From assembly GCF_000218685.1 (NCBI RefSeq), contig NW_006763290.1:2174871-2238870 (forward strand): a DNA stretch of 64,000 nucleotides, given 5' to 3'. The notes under the pieces were generated by a model. It was not told the origin of the DNA. It was given only the letters and a program-made list of their open reading frames with translations, and ran no database searches. How positions within the stretch are numbered: position 1 is the stretch's first letter; each line of letters opens with the position of its first letter. Made by a program: the position numbers and the translations under genes. Source of the stretch: Serpula lacrymans var. lacrymans S7.9 (Eukaryota; Basidiomycota; Agaricomycetes; Boletales; Serpulaceae). Of this stretch, positions 30,174 through 41,484 are shown piece by piece.

Positions 30174-30400
30174 GTCATATCCGTTCCGGAAGACAGAACT
30201 CCGGCATCTCCGAGCCCAAAACCCCCAAACTATTGGTATACTCGGGATTATGTTCCGGTTGTCCGCTCTGATACTCCTGCACCGAACTTCTAGTCCGCCA
30301 TACATTCTCCTTGCATCTTCTAGTATTCCTCGTAGACTCTGTAGTTAGACCTTATGATACACTCCTCACACATATATTTTCCTCTTGCTAGATAATTGTC
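30174..30400 (+). mobile_element. Possible 5' LTR of gypsy-3
   Basis: Begins TGTCATATCCGTTCCGG and precedes the gag-like frames at 30440. Only the first ten bases match the proposed 3' LTR start at 36223, so this is tentative. Confidence 0.35.
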
Positions 30401-33260
30401 CGCATGGAACTCCATACCTACATTACATTTGCAAGAACCAATGTGTAAAGAAGTACATGGTTGAATTCAACCATCTCGCCTCCCAAATCCAAGGTTGGGG
30501 CAAAGGTGCACTCTCACCAGTTCTACAAAGGGCTCCCTTTGAGGATCAAGGACAAAATCTCCCACATTGGAAAACCAGACTTGGAAAACCAGACTCTCTT
30601 GCAAAATTATGAATCACTGCCCAAACCATTGATTCTCGTTATTGGGAATGACAAAGCAAAGTCAGCAGGAAAACTACTACCCAGCCCAAGTCCTCGCCCA
30701 ACACCAATACTACGTCCTCCTTCTCCAAGCAGTCCTCTTCATCTTCTATAAAACCCATACCCCGTGGAAACTTCTCTTTCCATTTTCACTCTCACCACTC
30801 ACCCGCTCCAAAAACTCCAGACTTAACCAAGGCAAGGACAGAAAACTCACCCCAGAGGAATGCAAACATTGTTTTGACAATAATCTTAATCTCTGTCTGT
30901 TCTGCAGACAAGCCAGCCACAACACAGAGTTGTGCCCTAAGTCCTCCTCCAGTGCCATGAAAGCTTGTGCCGCTGCAGCAGTTCTTGAAAACAAACCGGA
31001 TGCCACCAAGGCAAAAAATAGTCAGCAGTCCTCCACACTGCGCACGGGTTGAGGACTGTTGATCCTAACCGTGCATTAATAGAGATATGTCTCAATGTGT
31101 CCGCTTTTTCTGATACCAATTCTCTCTACATATCCCTTACCTCTGAATCTCTTCCAAACCCTTCCTTTACAATTTTAGTAGAATCTAGATTATCACATTG
31201 TTTTGTAGACACCACCTTTGTGAATGCTAGTCAACTTTCTCCCTATACTATTGCTCCAGTCTGACTCTGCTTATTTGATGGAACATTGAACTCTGTTATT
31301 ACCAAGGCAGTAGACTTATCTGTCCATTTTCCCTGTGGAAAAGTCACTCCAATAACTTTCTATGTTACCTTGTTGGATTCATCCTGGGACACAATTAGCT
31401 CACCTGCTACAATCCATCAATTAACTGGGTACAGGACAATATCTCATTCCGTACTCCGAAGACCTTGAATGCCCAACCAATGTCAACTCTGATCTCCAAC
31501 CCGTTGTCTTCAAATGTGTCCCTCATAAACGCGGTTGCCTTTCACTAGGCTTGCAAACTTGAAGGATCCACCCATTTTACTATGCACTTATCCGAACTCC
31601 GAGCCTCCTCCACTACCCCAGAAGTTGTGGATCTATCCTCAGTCCCCGCCAGATACCATGATTTTGAAAGTGTTTTCAGCAAGGCCAAAGTAGACAAGCT
31701 CCCGCTGCATCTTTTAATGGTTCCCACAGGCTCTGTGTAGACTTCCAAGGGCTGAAAAAGATCACAAAAGAGGATTGCTATCCACTTCCCCGCATCTCCA
31801 ATCTCCTAGATACTCCAAGTTGCACCAAAATCTATACGAAGCTCGATCTCCAACACACCTATTATCTAGTCTGGATTTATCAACACAATATTCACTAATC
31901 TCCTTCATGTCTGCGTTATTGTCTATCTCAACAATGTCCTCATATTCTCCAATAACTCTGAGCAGCACATAGCACATGTCCAGAAGGTACACTGGCAGCT
32001 CTATGCCAACGGGTTGTATGCACACCCTGACAAATGCTTTTTTTATACCAATTCTGTTGAATACCTTAGATTCCTCCTCTCTCTGAAAGGCCTCAAAATA
32101 TCCAATAACAAAGTCCAAACCATCCGAGACTGGCCTAAACCACGTAAAATTAAGGACATACAGTCTTTCCTGGGGCTCACCAACTTCTACCATTGTTTCA
32201 TTGATAACTACACTGGTATTGTTGTTCCGCTCACCCGCCTTACATGGAAAGACATCCCTTGGAATTTCTCCGATGACTGTTGAAAATCTTTTGAAGCATT
32301 GAAAACACCTTACAATTGTTCTGGTTCTCTTGCACTGGGTTCCGTATGCCCAACTGATTGTGGAAACTGATGCTTCAGACTACGCCATTGCTGCCGTCCT
32401 TTCCATCTTGACTCTGGAGTGGCGACACTACATAGAACTATGCTAAAGTTAACCCACAGAATTTCCGACAGATCTTCACCACTGAGCAACTGGTTTTGTT
32501 CTCATCTCTGACCAAGCCATTGCCATCTCCATAATAGGCTCTGAGCTGCTCCACCAAGACATACTCGCCTCATTGACTATTGACCCGGTTTCTGCTGCAC
32601 TCCTCGCAAACCCTCCTCCACACAACCCTTGCTGGTCTAATGACCTCAATGGTTTCCTTCGGTGTGACAATCACCTCTATGTCCCAGATGCTAACAATCT
32701 TCAACTCCGAGTCCTCAGGGACAAACACTATCACCTTCTTTCTGGACACTTTGGTCAGAATAAAACCCTGGAGCTCATCCGTCAAGAATATACCTGGCCT
32801 GGACTCCGGACCTTTGTAAAAGACTATGTGAAGTCCTATACCACTTGTGCCAGAGCTAAGGGACCTCATCACAAACCCCACAGAACATTGAAGTAACTGG
32901 AAAAACTGTGGAACTCTATTTTCCATGGAATTTGTCAAGCAACTTCCGGCCTCCAATGGTTTCACACCCATCCTGGTAGTTGTAGACAGGCTCACCAAGC
33001 AATCCTTGTTTATTCCCACCTATGGTACCATCATGTCTCCAGAGCTAGCTAAGCTTTTCCTCCTACATGTGTTCTCCAAGCAAGAAGTTCCCACCCATGT
33101 CACCTCCAATTGCGGCTCCAAGTTTGTCTCCTACTGTTTCTGTTCCCTCAAAAAAAATTCAATATCCACCTCCATTTTACCTCCAGATACCACCCAGAGG
33201 GCAACAGACAGACAGAACCAACTATCCAGATGCTCAAACGGTACCTACAGATCTACTGCA

Positions 33261-33658
33261 TGTTACAATTGACATACCAGTACCTACTTATGCTTCACTT
33301 TTTGTACTTTTTACTTTTACTTTTTCCAAGTCACATGACCAGTCATGTGACCATTTACTTTACTTTACATTTTTTGGACTTTTCATAGTCACATGACCAG
33401 TGTCTACGCTCACCATGTGATTGGTCACATGCTAGACATTGGACTTTAAACTTTATTTACAACTGTACAGTACCTCATGTATTTTAGTATATATACAGGA
33501 GCAATACATGGGGAAGGACTCAGCAAGTCCTCCTGTTGTCTACCAACAACTAACTCGGTAGCACCTTGAGGGGAAATCCCTCCTTCTCATTACTCTTTTG
33601 AGTGTTGTTTTTGTTGTGCTCCAGTGCCCCAAGGCTGTGTCTTGTTGGTGTTGTCACA
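33261..33658 (+). mobile_element. Solo LTR-B, copy 1
   Basis: 398 bp from TGTTACAATTGACATACC to GGTGTTGTCACA with the duplication CTGCA at 33256-33260 and 33659-33663. Differs from copy 2 (36919-37316, opposite strand) at only three positions by eye. U3 carries five copies of CACATG/CATGTG words in about 100 bp (33332-33431), and a TATA-like GTATATATAC follows. Confidence 0.95.
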
Positions 33659-33709
33659 CTGCAACTACCAGCAAGACAACTAGTCCGAACTCCTCCTATT
33701 AACAGAGTT

Positions 33710-34272
33710 TGTTAGAATATACTCTGACATACCAGTACTCCATAGGATAATACCTCTGATTTGTAAGCCAGCCCAGTATGCAGCAGCTATTCTGTGTAAG
33801 ACGTCTGTGGTTGCATGTCATGTTTAAGATCCTGTATTGTATAACCTTGTCCAATATAGCTCAATTGGTAGAGCAGCTGGCATATATCCAGAAGGTTCCA
33901 GGTTCAATCCCTGGTCCGGTCAATATCCAATTTTATCATGTTAGTTTTGATGATTCTGCACCTAGTTGCGCTATATATTTTCCCTTCTTTCTAAATCACT
34001 TTTCTCTTTATTCTTTTTGCTCTATTGTTCAGTATTTACTGAGCATTCTATAAATTCGCCTTTGTGGCTGATTTGTTTACCTTTGTTTACAAAACTTCGG
34101 ACTAGTATTGCAGAGTCCAGTATTTCTATTCTTTAGTTACTCATACTGGACCCTAGCTACTGTACACATTCTGTACTCTCTGATAATATAGTTACTCATA
34201 CTGGACTCTAGTCCCATCCCTGTTAGCTCTCAGCAAATGGCTAGACACTTCCCAGAAGTTCTCAATTGAACA
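33710..34272 (+). mobile_element. tRNA-bearing LTR-like element, extended copy (563 bp)
   Basis: The first 229 bp (33710-33938) match the 228-bp copies, including the tRNA-like part at about 33848-33922. A further 334 bp follow that the short copies lack, ending AATTGAACA. Flanks GAGTT (33705-33709) and GAGTG (34273-34277) differ at one base, and removal recreates the canonical integrase word EFAYNN, so the insertion covers the whole 563 bp. The extra part may be internal-domain sequence of the parent element. It contains two TTAGTTACTCATACTGGAC words (about 34133 and 34190). Confidence 0.8.
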
Positions 34273-35195
34273 GAGTGTGCATACAACAACGCTCTGGGCG
34301 CTGCTACAGGGATATCACCCTTTTTTGCAAATAAAGGCTACCACCCCAATATCTCCATGCATCCAGAGTGTGACCTCACTTCCACTAGAGCTCAGAAATA
34401 TGCTATAGACCTAGATGATCTTCACCAATTTCTCCAAGGTGAGATTTCCCATGCACAGAAGCAGTACCAAGGCCCCGCAGACACTTGTCGCATGCCAGCC
34501 CCAGATTTCCGGATTGGTGGACAAGCATATGTTCTGGCCAAGTATTTCCGCTCCATGCGCCCTTCTAAGAAACTCTTGGAAAAGTATCTTGGCCCCCATA
34601 CGGTCATAGCTCAGGCAGGTACCAGATCCTTCACTCTAAAACTCCTGGACAGTATGAAAGCCATACACCCCATTTTCCATGTATCCCAGCCCAAATCAGC
34701 AACTCCAAGCTCCATTCCCAACTGTGAGCAGCCTCTGCCTCACCCTGTCCTTGTTGACAGAGAGCCGGAATACAAAATCTCCAAAATCCTTCACTCCAAG
34801 GTTGATTGCCGCAGGAAGCCCTACTCATTATTTTATCTTGTTAGAAGGTCTGGCTATGAAGGTACGGATGATGAGACCTCATAGATACTGGCAACAGAAC
34901 TCAAGAATGTCTCTGAACTAGTTTCAAATTTCCACGCAGTGTGCCCGGTCCATATGTACAAAATCATTCCTCTGGAACTCACCTCTTACCTCTGCACAGA
35001 CTTATAGCTCTCTCGGACTTACACTCACTCAGACTTACTCAGTACTCACTCCATTCATTCATCCACTCAGACTTACTCACACGGGATTTTTGGGCCAGAA
35101 CAAAGGAAATGATTTCAGAAACAAGAGAAAAAGAGAACTATATTACATCTATTCTATAGTACAGTAAGTGTTGGAGGGGGGGAGTTTTATACTCC

Positions 35196-36065
35196 TCACC
35201 CTGCCCCTTCAACTCTGGATACTCGCCCCTCCACTTCTTCCTCTTCCTCTTTATCCTCCTGCTCTTTCCACTCATGCACATTGAAGTGCCTGATTTTGTC
35301 CAAGCACTCCTGCCCAGCCGCCTCCACAAGCTCCTCCTCTCCCACCTTCAACTCCTCATTGGAGTCTGACCACACCAGATCCACCAGGGGGTTGAGGGTC
35401 TCCTCCCCCAGGTCAGCTAGGAGCTGCCTGGTGGCCCTCTGCTCCTCCAACAACACCCACGGCAGGCCCACAATCTGGGCCTTCCATCCCTCCTCCAACT
35501 TCTCTGTTGCGGGTGCCGCCGCCCTCCTCCTCTTCATCGCGCGCTCTGCAACCTCCAACGCCTCCAACTCCACTGGAACCCTCCTCTTCTCCTTGCTGGG
35601 ACCCACAACCGTGTTCCCGTCCTCCTCACACTGGTGGTTGGCTGCCCTGCAGTTTGTGCAGGCGCTCACCCGTCATCCTTTGCCGCTTTATTTGCACTCC
35701 AAGCCCTGGGACACGCAGACGGAGCAGGGATGCCTGGACTGTGTCTCCCCTGACTCCGCCGCCTGCACCTCCTCTGCTTTCTCCGCTTTCTCCTTCTCGA
35801 GCCTTTGCCTCTCCTCCTCTGCTTTGTGGGCCTCTACTGCCCACTGTGCTTCCTCCTCTGCCCTTTTTTGCTCCTCCTTGAGCTGGTGCTCAGCCTCCGC
35901 CATCTCTGTGCAGAGGTGGGCCATTTTCACTATGGCATTCTCAGGGGCATTGGGCATGATGATGATGGTGGTGGTGGTGGTGGTAGTCGTAGGCACAGAT
36001 CTTTGGACGTGATTGTCCAGTTGAAGGAATTTCCAAGTTGACCCCCCCATAATATATATCCTCAT
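35196..36065 (-). pseudogene. Coiled-coil / Cys-cluster protein relic
   Basis: One continuous minus-strand frame of about 289 codons interrupted only by TAA and TGA close together at about 35670-35690. N-terminal part: Thr run, then a long Glu/Ala/Lys coiled coil (about residues 45-105). Middle: CSVCVSQGLEC and, just after the two stops, CTNCRAANHQC, a CX2CX6C/CX2CX6C pattern reminiscent of a zinc cluster. C-terminal: basic KEKRR and KRRR words, then an acidic tail. It lies antisense between the gypsy-3 chromodomain and its probable polypurine tract, so it may be an accessory gene of that element. The two stops could alternatively be skipped by an intron; function unknown. Confidence 0.55.
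35957..35985 (+). repeat. GATGAT/GGTGGT trinucleotide microsatellite
   Basis: Runs of GAT and GGT triplets that encode the Thr/Ile run of the antisense frame. Confidence 0.8.
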
Positions 36066-36207
36066 TCAAACTCAGCCCAGATTCTGCACACCACTTGCTA
36101 CCAAGAAATTAGTCCACCGGAGAAATTCTACCCTGACCCCATTCAAGCACATCCACCAGAGTCCAGTCCTACAAGGGCTATTTTGGGTCTCAAGGGTTCA
36201 ACCCTAA

Positions 36208-36232
36208 AAGGGAATACTGTCATATCCAAACC
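36208..36232 (+). other. Probable polypurine tract and LTR start of gypsy-3
   Basis: AAAAGGGAATAC runs into TGTCATATCC at 36223, the same decamer as at 30174. The LTR itself is cut short because coding sequence of another gene resumes by about 36320. Confidence 0.4.
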
Positions 36233-36319
36233 ACAAGCCATAGTTCTGGAATTCTGAAGAGGACAGACAGTAGGACAGGCAATATTTGAGCTGGAAGCAA
36301 TCACTCTACTGTCTACACT

Positions 36320-36720
36320 TTCATCGGCTTAGTAGTCAATGTCAACTTTGGAACTAAAGCTCACTACGATGCAAAGGACAAAAAAGTATGCCTTGTGCTC
36401 ACACTAGATAAGCACAAAGAGGGAGATTTAAGCCTTGTGGAACCTGTTAATATTATACATTCACTCTCATTATATTTTTTTTCTGAATATCTATGTCCAC
36501 ATATTTCATCTCATTCTCTCCACTTTTACAAGCATTACCTAAGAGATATTATTCCCATGATTGGATTGGTGTTGCAACTGAATAAGAGAGATTTTGTGGT
36601 ATGTTCTTTATGTGACATTACTCACATGCATTTGTACTTCAAGGGTAAGAGATGGAAAGTTGGGCTGAAGGACATAGTGGTTGAGAAAGTAATGTTAAGT
36701 TCAATTAGGTTTAATTTTAT
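36320..36720 (+). pseudogene. TET/JBP-like 2-oxoglutarate/Fe(II) dioxygenase relic
   Basis: Exon-like piece 36320-36442 reads VVNVNFGTKAHYDAKD, KKVCLVLTL and GDLSLVEP. The HxD iron-binding pair would be His and Asp of AHYDAKD (36362-36370). A GT..AG-like intron of about 110 bp follows, then 36553-36690 reads GLVLQLNKRDFVV and ITHMHLYFKGKR, giving the distal His (ITHMH) and an Arg that would bind 2-oxoglutarate. This order and spacing fit the fungal TET/JBP-type dioxygenases, which oxidise 5-methylcytosine in known members and are expanded with transposons in basidiomycetes. Only the core is left and no start is visible, so it is a fragment; the family call is by pattern. Confidence 0.6.
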
Positions 36721-36918
36721 CACACAATTGAGTAGTCGCAATATTTACAGTATATGCTGGCCCCTACCGCCAATTTAAGTGTAATTTACAACATCATTGA
36801 ATGTTTGTATTTGTAGATATTTGTAAGGTGAAAGCTTTGAAATGTGAGAGGTTCTATCCAGTAAGATATTGTCTGCTGGTTGTCAATTCTTGCATTTTAG
36901 CTCTATTTATACCTTACT

Positions 36919-37316
36919 TGTGACAACACCAACAAGACACAGTCTTGGGGCACTGGAGCATAACAAAAACAACACTCAAAAGAGTAATGAGAAGGAGGGA
37001 TTTCCCCTCAAGGTGCTACCGAGTTAGTTGTTGGTAGACAACAGGAGGACTTGCTGAGTCCTTCCCCATGTATTGCTCCTGTATATATACTAAAATACAT
37101 GAGGTACTGTACAGTTGTAAATAAAGTTTAAAGTCCAATGTCTAGCATGTGACCAATCACATGGTGAGCGTAGACACTGGTCATGTGACTATGAAAAGTC
37201 CAAAAAATGTAAAGTAAAGTAAATGGTCACATGACTGGTCATGTGACTTGGAAAAAGTAAAAGTAAAAAGTACAAAAAGTGAAGCATAAGTAGGTGCTGG
37301 TATGTCAATTGTAACA
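36919..37316 (-). mobile_element. Solo LTR-B, copy 2 (inverted)
   Basis: Exactly 398 bp, reverse complement of 33261-33658 with three differences, flanked by TTACT at 36914-36918 and 37317-37321. Very recent insertion relative to everything around it. Confidence 0.95.
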
Positions 37317-38061
37317 TTACTCTATTATGTGGCTCCTGGAACCAGGTCTGGACAGACTCAAAAAAGCAAGGTCCTGTTACTTCAGCAGGGAACAGAAAAA
37401 ACAAGGCCAAAATAGCTAACACACTATTGTCTACTTCCTCCAAGTGTAGAGATGAAGGTTTGACTACAAAAGAAAGACAAATGTCAGAGAACCTTTCAAA
37501 AGAAGCTCAAGGCTGCCAAAGTACAAGCTAATGAGGAGAAATTAATAGGTGTGCTTTTGTTTATTTATGTATTTATAATTTATATTAACACTGTCCTTTA
37601 AAATACAGGTATATATAGGAAGACTGCTAACATGCTTGAGGCTGAAGTTGATGATATTGATAGGAGCAGTAACAAAGGGGATATAGAAGAGGATGGAGAG
37701 CCTGTTTGTAAAAAGCCAAGGAGAATAGCTGAAGATGATATTCATGATGAACTTGACAATGAGGCAGAAGAGTTAATAAATTCAATGCGGCCAAATGGTA
37801 TATCAAATCAATTACTGTGGTATAACATGCTGACCTTAATATAACCACAGATAATTATACCCCTCTTGCTATGCCTACATGTAGTAGATTTCCTGTGTAC
37901 AATATTAGCAATTCTGAATATGAGCCAGCAGAGTGATCTATGGTTAATGAAGTAAACAACATCCTTTGCTACTAAAAGCAAACATTATATATTGTTGAAA
38001 CTTCATCAAAAGACTCAAAGGTAAACTTTTATTTTCTGAAAGAAGAAATATATCCCATTGA
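37317..38061 (+). pseudogene. Acidic hypothetical protein fragment
   Basis: Not recognised. Frame 37632-37844 is highly acidic with a basic island (EDGEPVCKKPRRIAEDD). An upstream Lys/Ser-rich piece at about 37370-37540 may be a preceding exon (intron about 37545-37610), and a further piece YNISNSEYEPAE lies near 37900. It may belong with the dioxygenase relic to its left. Confidence 0.35.
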
Positions 38062-38493
38062 TGTAGCAAGAACAGTTTGTATACTCTGGTGCACAACAAA
38101 AACAAACAGGGATGGTGATTGGAGGAATAGATAAACTCCTTATGATAGGACCAAGTTAGTTATGAGTAAACAACAGAAGGACTCACTGAGGAGTCTCCTT
38201 GATCTATTGGGGTATATATATGTACTACTAAAGGTTCGTGTTACATATATACTATACAGTTGCTAAGTGTGGCTGATGATGTCATAGAGCACAGCCCTCG
38301 TGACTAGCTCCACCACATGAGAGAGAGTTTGTAGCTATAAATAAAAAAAGGCAGTGCAGCACAAGAAAGTAACAAAATAAGTGGAGTTTAAAATCAAAGG
38401 AAAGTGCCACATGGTGCAAGTATCCAAAAGTAATAACGAAAAGTTAAAAAGGAGAATGAAAGTCTGAAAGTCCAAAAATTGTGTATTATTACA
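38062..38493 (-). mobile_element. LTR-A, near full length, inverted
   Basis: Runs from TGTAGCAAGAACAGTTTGTATACTC to ATTGTGTATTATTACA, with the GGAGTCTCCTTGATCTATTGGGGTATATATA block at about 38199. No matching 5-bp flanks, so its original context is lost. Confidence 0.85.
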
Positions 38494-38514
38494 CACGTCC
38501 TAGAGCTGTAGCTG

Positions 38515-40640
38515 TCAATTCTCCCTTCTAGTGATAATCTCCACAGACACTTCCACACTATCAGACTCAGGCTCAATATTGTTCCTCATATCTCTCACAA
38601 TATCCACCATCTCCTGGTGTGAAATATGGTTGGGGGGAGGACTATAAAGCACGTTGCCATCATCACTCAATATTTCACTCCATGTAAACACACTGAAAGC
38701 TTGCACATCCCTGCCCTGACAGAGACATGGCTGCAGAAATAAGGATTGATATATGCTATAAAGTGAAGGCATGAGAGCAAAACTTTTTTCATTGCTACTA
38801 TGTAGGCATTAAGCATTTGACACCCTTATTTGACCCAGGCAGGGATATTGTCCTGTTTGCTGTGAGAAAAGAGTTGCAACTGATAAGATGGGATATTCAG
38901 GATGCCTTCCTTAGTAACATTACTGGAGAGATCCTTTTTGTAGTTAAAGGTAATGTGACTGTGTAATGGGACATCACTGTGCTGATGAGGTGATGCTTCT
39001 GGAGGCTTCTATTCCTGAGGGGCTGAGCACTTTAATGACATAGGTTTCTTGCCAACTGCAGTTTGCTTTGCTTGCTCATCCCAGTCAATTTGCTAATAGT
39101 AGGGTCCTTTGCAGTTGACCATGATCAACCTTAACATCCACAAAACGGACTCCAAGTCATCAATATAGTCATGCGGCAGGTCAGGTTGCAGAATTCTCCC
39201 TATAGCTTGAGAAGGATATGTCCCTTGATATTCCAAAGATATAAGTAATAATTCTATCATAACTGAATAAGAAAACTCATTGTCAGATATTTTGTGGTCC
39301 TGTCAGCGTCACTATTTTGAACATCTTTAGCTATTGCTCAATCTCCTAAAACTCCAGGATGCTGTGGATGCCAGTCATTTTTGACATTAACAGGCCAATC
39401 TGGGATGGCCAAGGCAGCCTTGACTTGAAGCCATGAATTGCTATCACTAACATCACAATGAATAAGACCACATCTCAAGTAACTATTCTGAAAGCTTGTG
39501 TAGCCAGATACTAGCAAGTGATGAGATGAATGTAAACAATTCTTGGTTTACCAAGTAAAACACCAATAATCCCACCCAGCATTTCACGTACACAGGAAAA
39601 CCACCCAAGTTCTACCCCAACTGTTTTCATGGCCATACAATGATGTGTATGGTCCTCCAAGGCAGCAAACTCTGAAACTCCAGCAATGCTCATGATAACC
39701 TTGGTTGTGTCCTGAATAAGCGTCCCAGGATGTGCAATAGGTGGCACAAGGGTTGATGATGGGGAAAGGCAATGGTCTCTGATTGGAATTTCTGGTGGGG
39801 GGTGTGTGTCATCCCAGCCGGTGTTTGCCCTATCATATAAGGCATCCACTTCTGGATTTCCAGATCTGATGATGTCGTCAAAAGATGCAGGAGGAGGTTG
39901 GTGATTGTCAGGATAATGGAAGATAGGTGAGGAGCTTTCATTGTAACTTGCAAAGAATGGATCTTTTGTCAAATCTTCTAGCTTATCATGAATGTTGCTG
40001 TTGGAAGGAGTGCCAGTGGTAAGCCAAAAATCTTTGATAATGACACGATCAGGATCTTCAGGTGCACAAGGCCCATTATCAGAAACCTCTGCCACCATAA
40101 CCCTTGTGGCTCTTCCCAGCAGGCCCATCAGCTTAAAGAAGATTGCAACGACTTTATAGAGTAGAGTAGCTTCACCTTGCATGACATGCAAAACTGCCAC
40201 ACCCTCATTGTTGTAATCCATAGCATGTAGCATAGTTGTAGCCTAGCCATCTAGTCTGCAAGTAACGAAGGAAGATCAAGATCCTGATGAATAGCTCAGT
40301 GTATCTATTAATGTCAAATAGTGAAGTGGTAGTGTTGCCTTCTCTGGTAAATAGTGATATCCTTAGCATGGGCCCGCAGAGAGACAATCTAATGTAAAAT
40401 CTCCTAGCAACTTGCTCATAAAGGACAAATAATGCACTGCTAACTGGCCTATGGCAAGGCTGAAAAGGTGGGGAAGTTCTATATATTTGACCTTGCACAT
40501 AGAGATTAGATGAAGCCAAGTATAGCCCCCATCCACGACATCATCAACAAGCATTAGGTCTGGTTTGCATCTATCAGACACCAGCCTTTCTGCAGATGAC
40601 ACCTATTGGCATGACTTTCTCATTGAAGCATCTATTAAAA
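38515..40640 (-). pseudogene. FunK1-type fungal protein kinase relic
   Basis: Minus-strand pieces follow FunK1 order: WLHLISMCKVKY and LPHLFSLAIGQLAVHYLSF (about 40515-40415), GPMLRISLFTREG with LFDINRYTELFIRI (about 40370-40270), GLLGRATRVMVAEVSDNG and DRVIIKDFW (about 40110-40015), catalytic-loop words IHCDVSDSN (about 39440-39466) and GVLGDW-equivalent with a TGA at 39338-39340, and HDYIDDLESVLW (about 39130-39170). A C-terminal piece is at 38515-38772. Stops and frameshifts throughout. FunK1 kinases are a lineage-specific expansion in Agaricomycetes; substrates are unknown. Confidence 0.75.
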
Positions 40641-41247
40641 CTGATTGAAAGTAATTGTCAATAACCTATCTCACATTAAGCTGTCTAGTAAGTGTTCTCT
40701 ATAGGATAACAACTCAACTTATTAAAAAATGATGCTATTTTGTCCTCCTGCCTTTTTCTGTATTCTGTGCAGAAATCTAGGGAATACGCCTGACACTAAC
40801 CACGCATAATATATCCACCAGGTCCAGGGCCTTTGGTACCTAAAAAATTACAAAGTTCCTCCACACTAGACACCATAGTCCCCTCTGAAATGTCCTTAAG
40901 GTGAAGCAGAACCTGCTAAAACTTTGGGTAAGCATGATATATCAGTCTACGCTACTTTTGTGTGTCCTTCTATCACCAATAACATGAATAGTACATTTAT
41001 TCTCATGCTTGATCCATTTTTGGGAGATGAATTGAATTATAACAGGTGTGTGGCATGAGGTGCCAGTATAGAGAATGCATTGTAGCCTCAAAGGTAAGCA
41101 GGCAGGACTGTGAAAAATCCTGCTCACCATTTGATGGCACAAGTGTCCTGCCAGGACACTCACACCTCAAACCCTCCGCCACACAATGTCAAGGCTGTGG
41201 GAACATTCCACCACCCATGCACAATAACCTCCCTATTTACCACTGTT
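40641..41247. other. No recognisable gene
   Basis: AT-rich; may include the decayed N-terminus of the FunK1 relic. Confidence 0.35.
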
Positions 41248-41484
41248 CCTTTATTTTAAAACTCCACTTGTATCTTTACTTTCTTGTGCTGCACTGCTTT
41301 ATCTTATTTTTTGATACAACTGTCTCACATGGTGGACCTGGTCACAAGGACTGCACCCTATGATATCATCACCACCACTTTCATCAACTGTATAATACAC
41401 ATGTGCAAATAGCCTGTAGTTGTATATATACCCCAATAGATCAAGGAGACTCCTCAGCAAGTCCTCTTGTTGATTACCCTCAAC
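41248..41484 (+). repeat. LTR-A fragment (+), joined tail-to-tail to an inverted LTR-A
   Basis: Matches LTR-A from the U3 middle (TTTAAAACTCCACTT) through TATATATACCCCAATAGATCAAGGAGA to GTTGATTACCCTCAAC, then stops where the inverted copy begins. Confidence 0.8.

Larger units (their letters stand above)
30440..34985 (+). pseudogene. Ty3/gypsy chromodomain polyprotein relic (gypsy-3)
   Basis: Gag-like frame at 30440-30640, zinc knuckle CLFCRQASHNTELC at about 30895-30936, protease region about 31070-31300, RT about 31760-32000 with the active-site box reduced to YLNN (31924-31935) instead of YLDD, and RT-RNase H joint IRDWPKPRKIKDIQSFLGL at 32130-32186. The integrase zinc-binding end and core lie at about 32700-33250 (KLFLLHVF, HPEGNRQTE). 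After two insertions come YNN-LGAATGISPFFANKG at about 34280-34340 and a chromodomain-like C-terminus (EYKISKILHSK..., RSGYEGTDDETS) at 34767-34881. Removing the solo LTR at 33261 and the element at 33710 restores the integrase reading order. Many stops. Confidence 0.88.

Noticed and set aside
35033..35080. Short CACTCA/GACTTACTCA repeats as a regulatory array
   Set aside because: Simple degenerate pyrimidine-rich repetition after the gypsy-3 frame, no conserved unit.
35281..36012. Long plus-strand frame of 243 codons
   Set aside because: It is a Ser/Ala/Cys-rich shadow of the minus-strand coiled-coil frame, which has better coding character.
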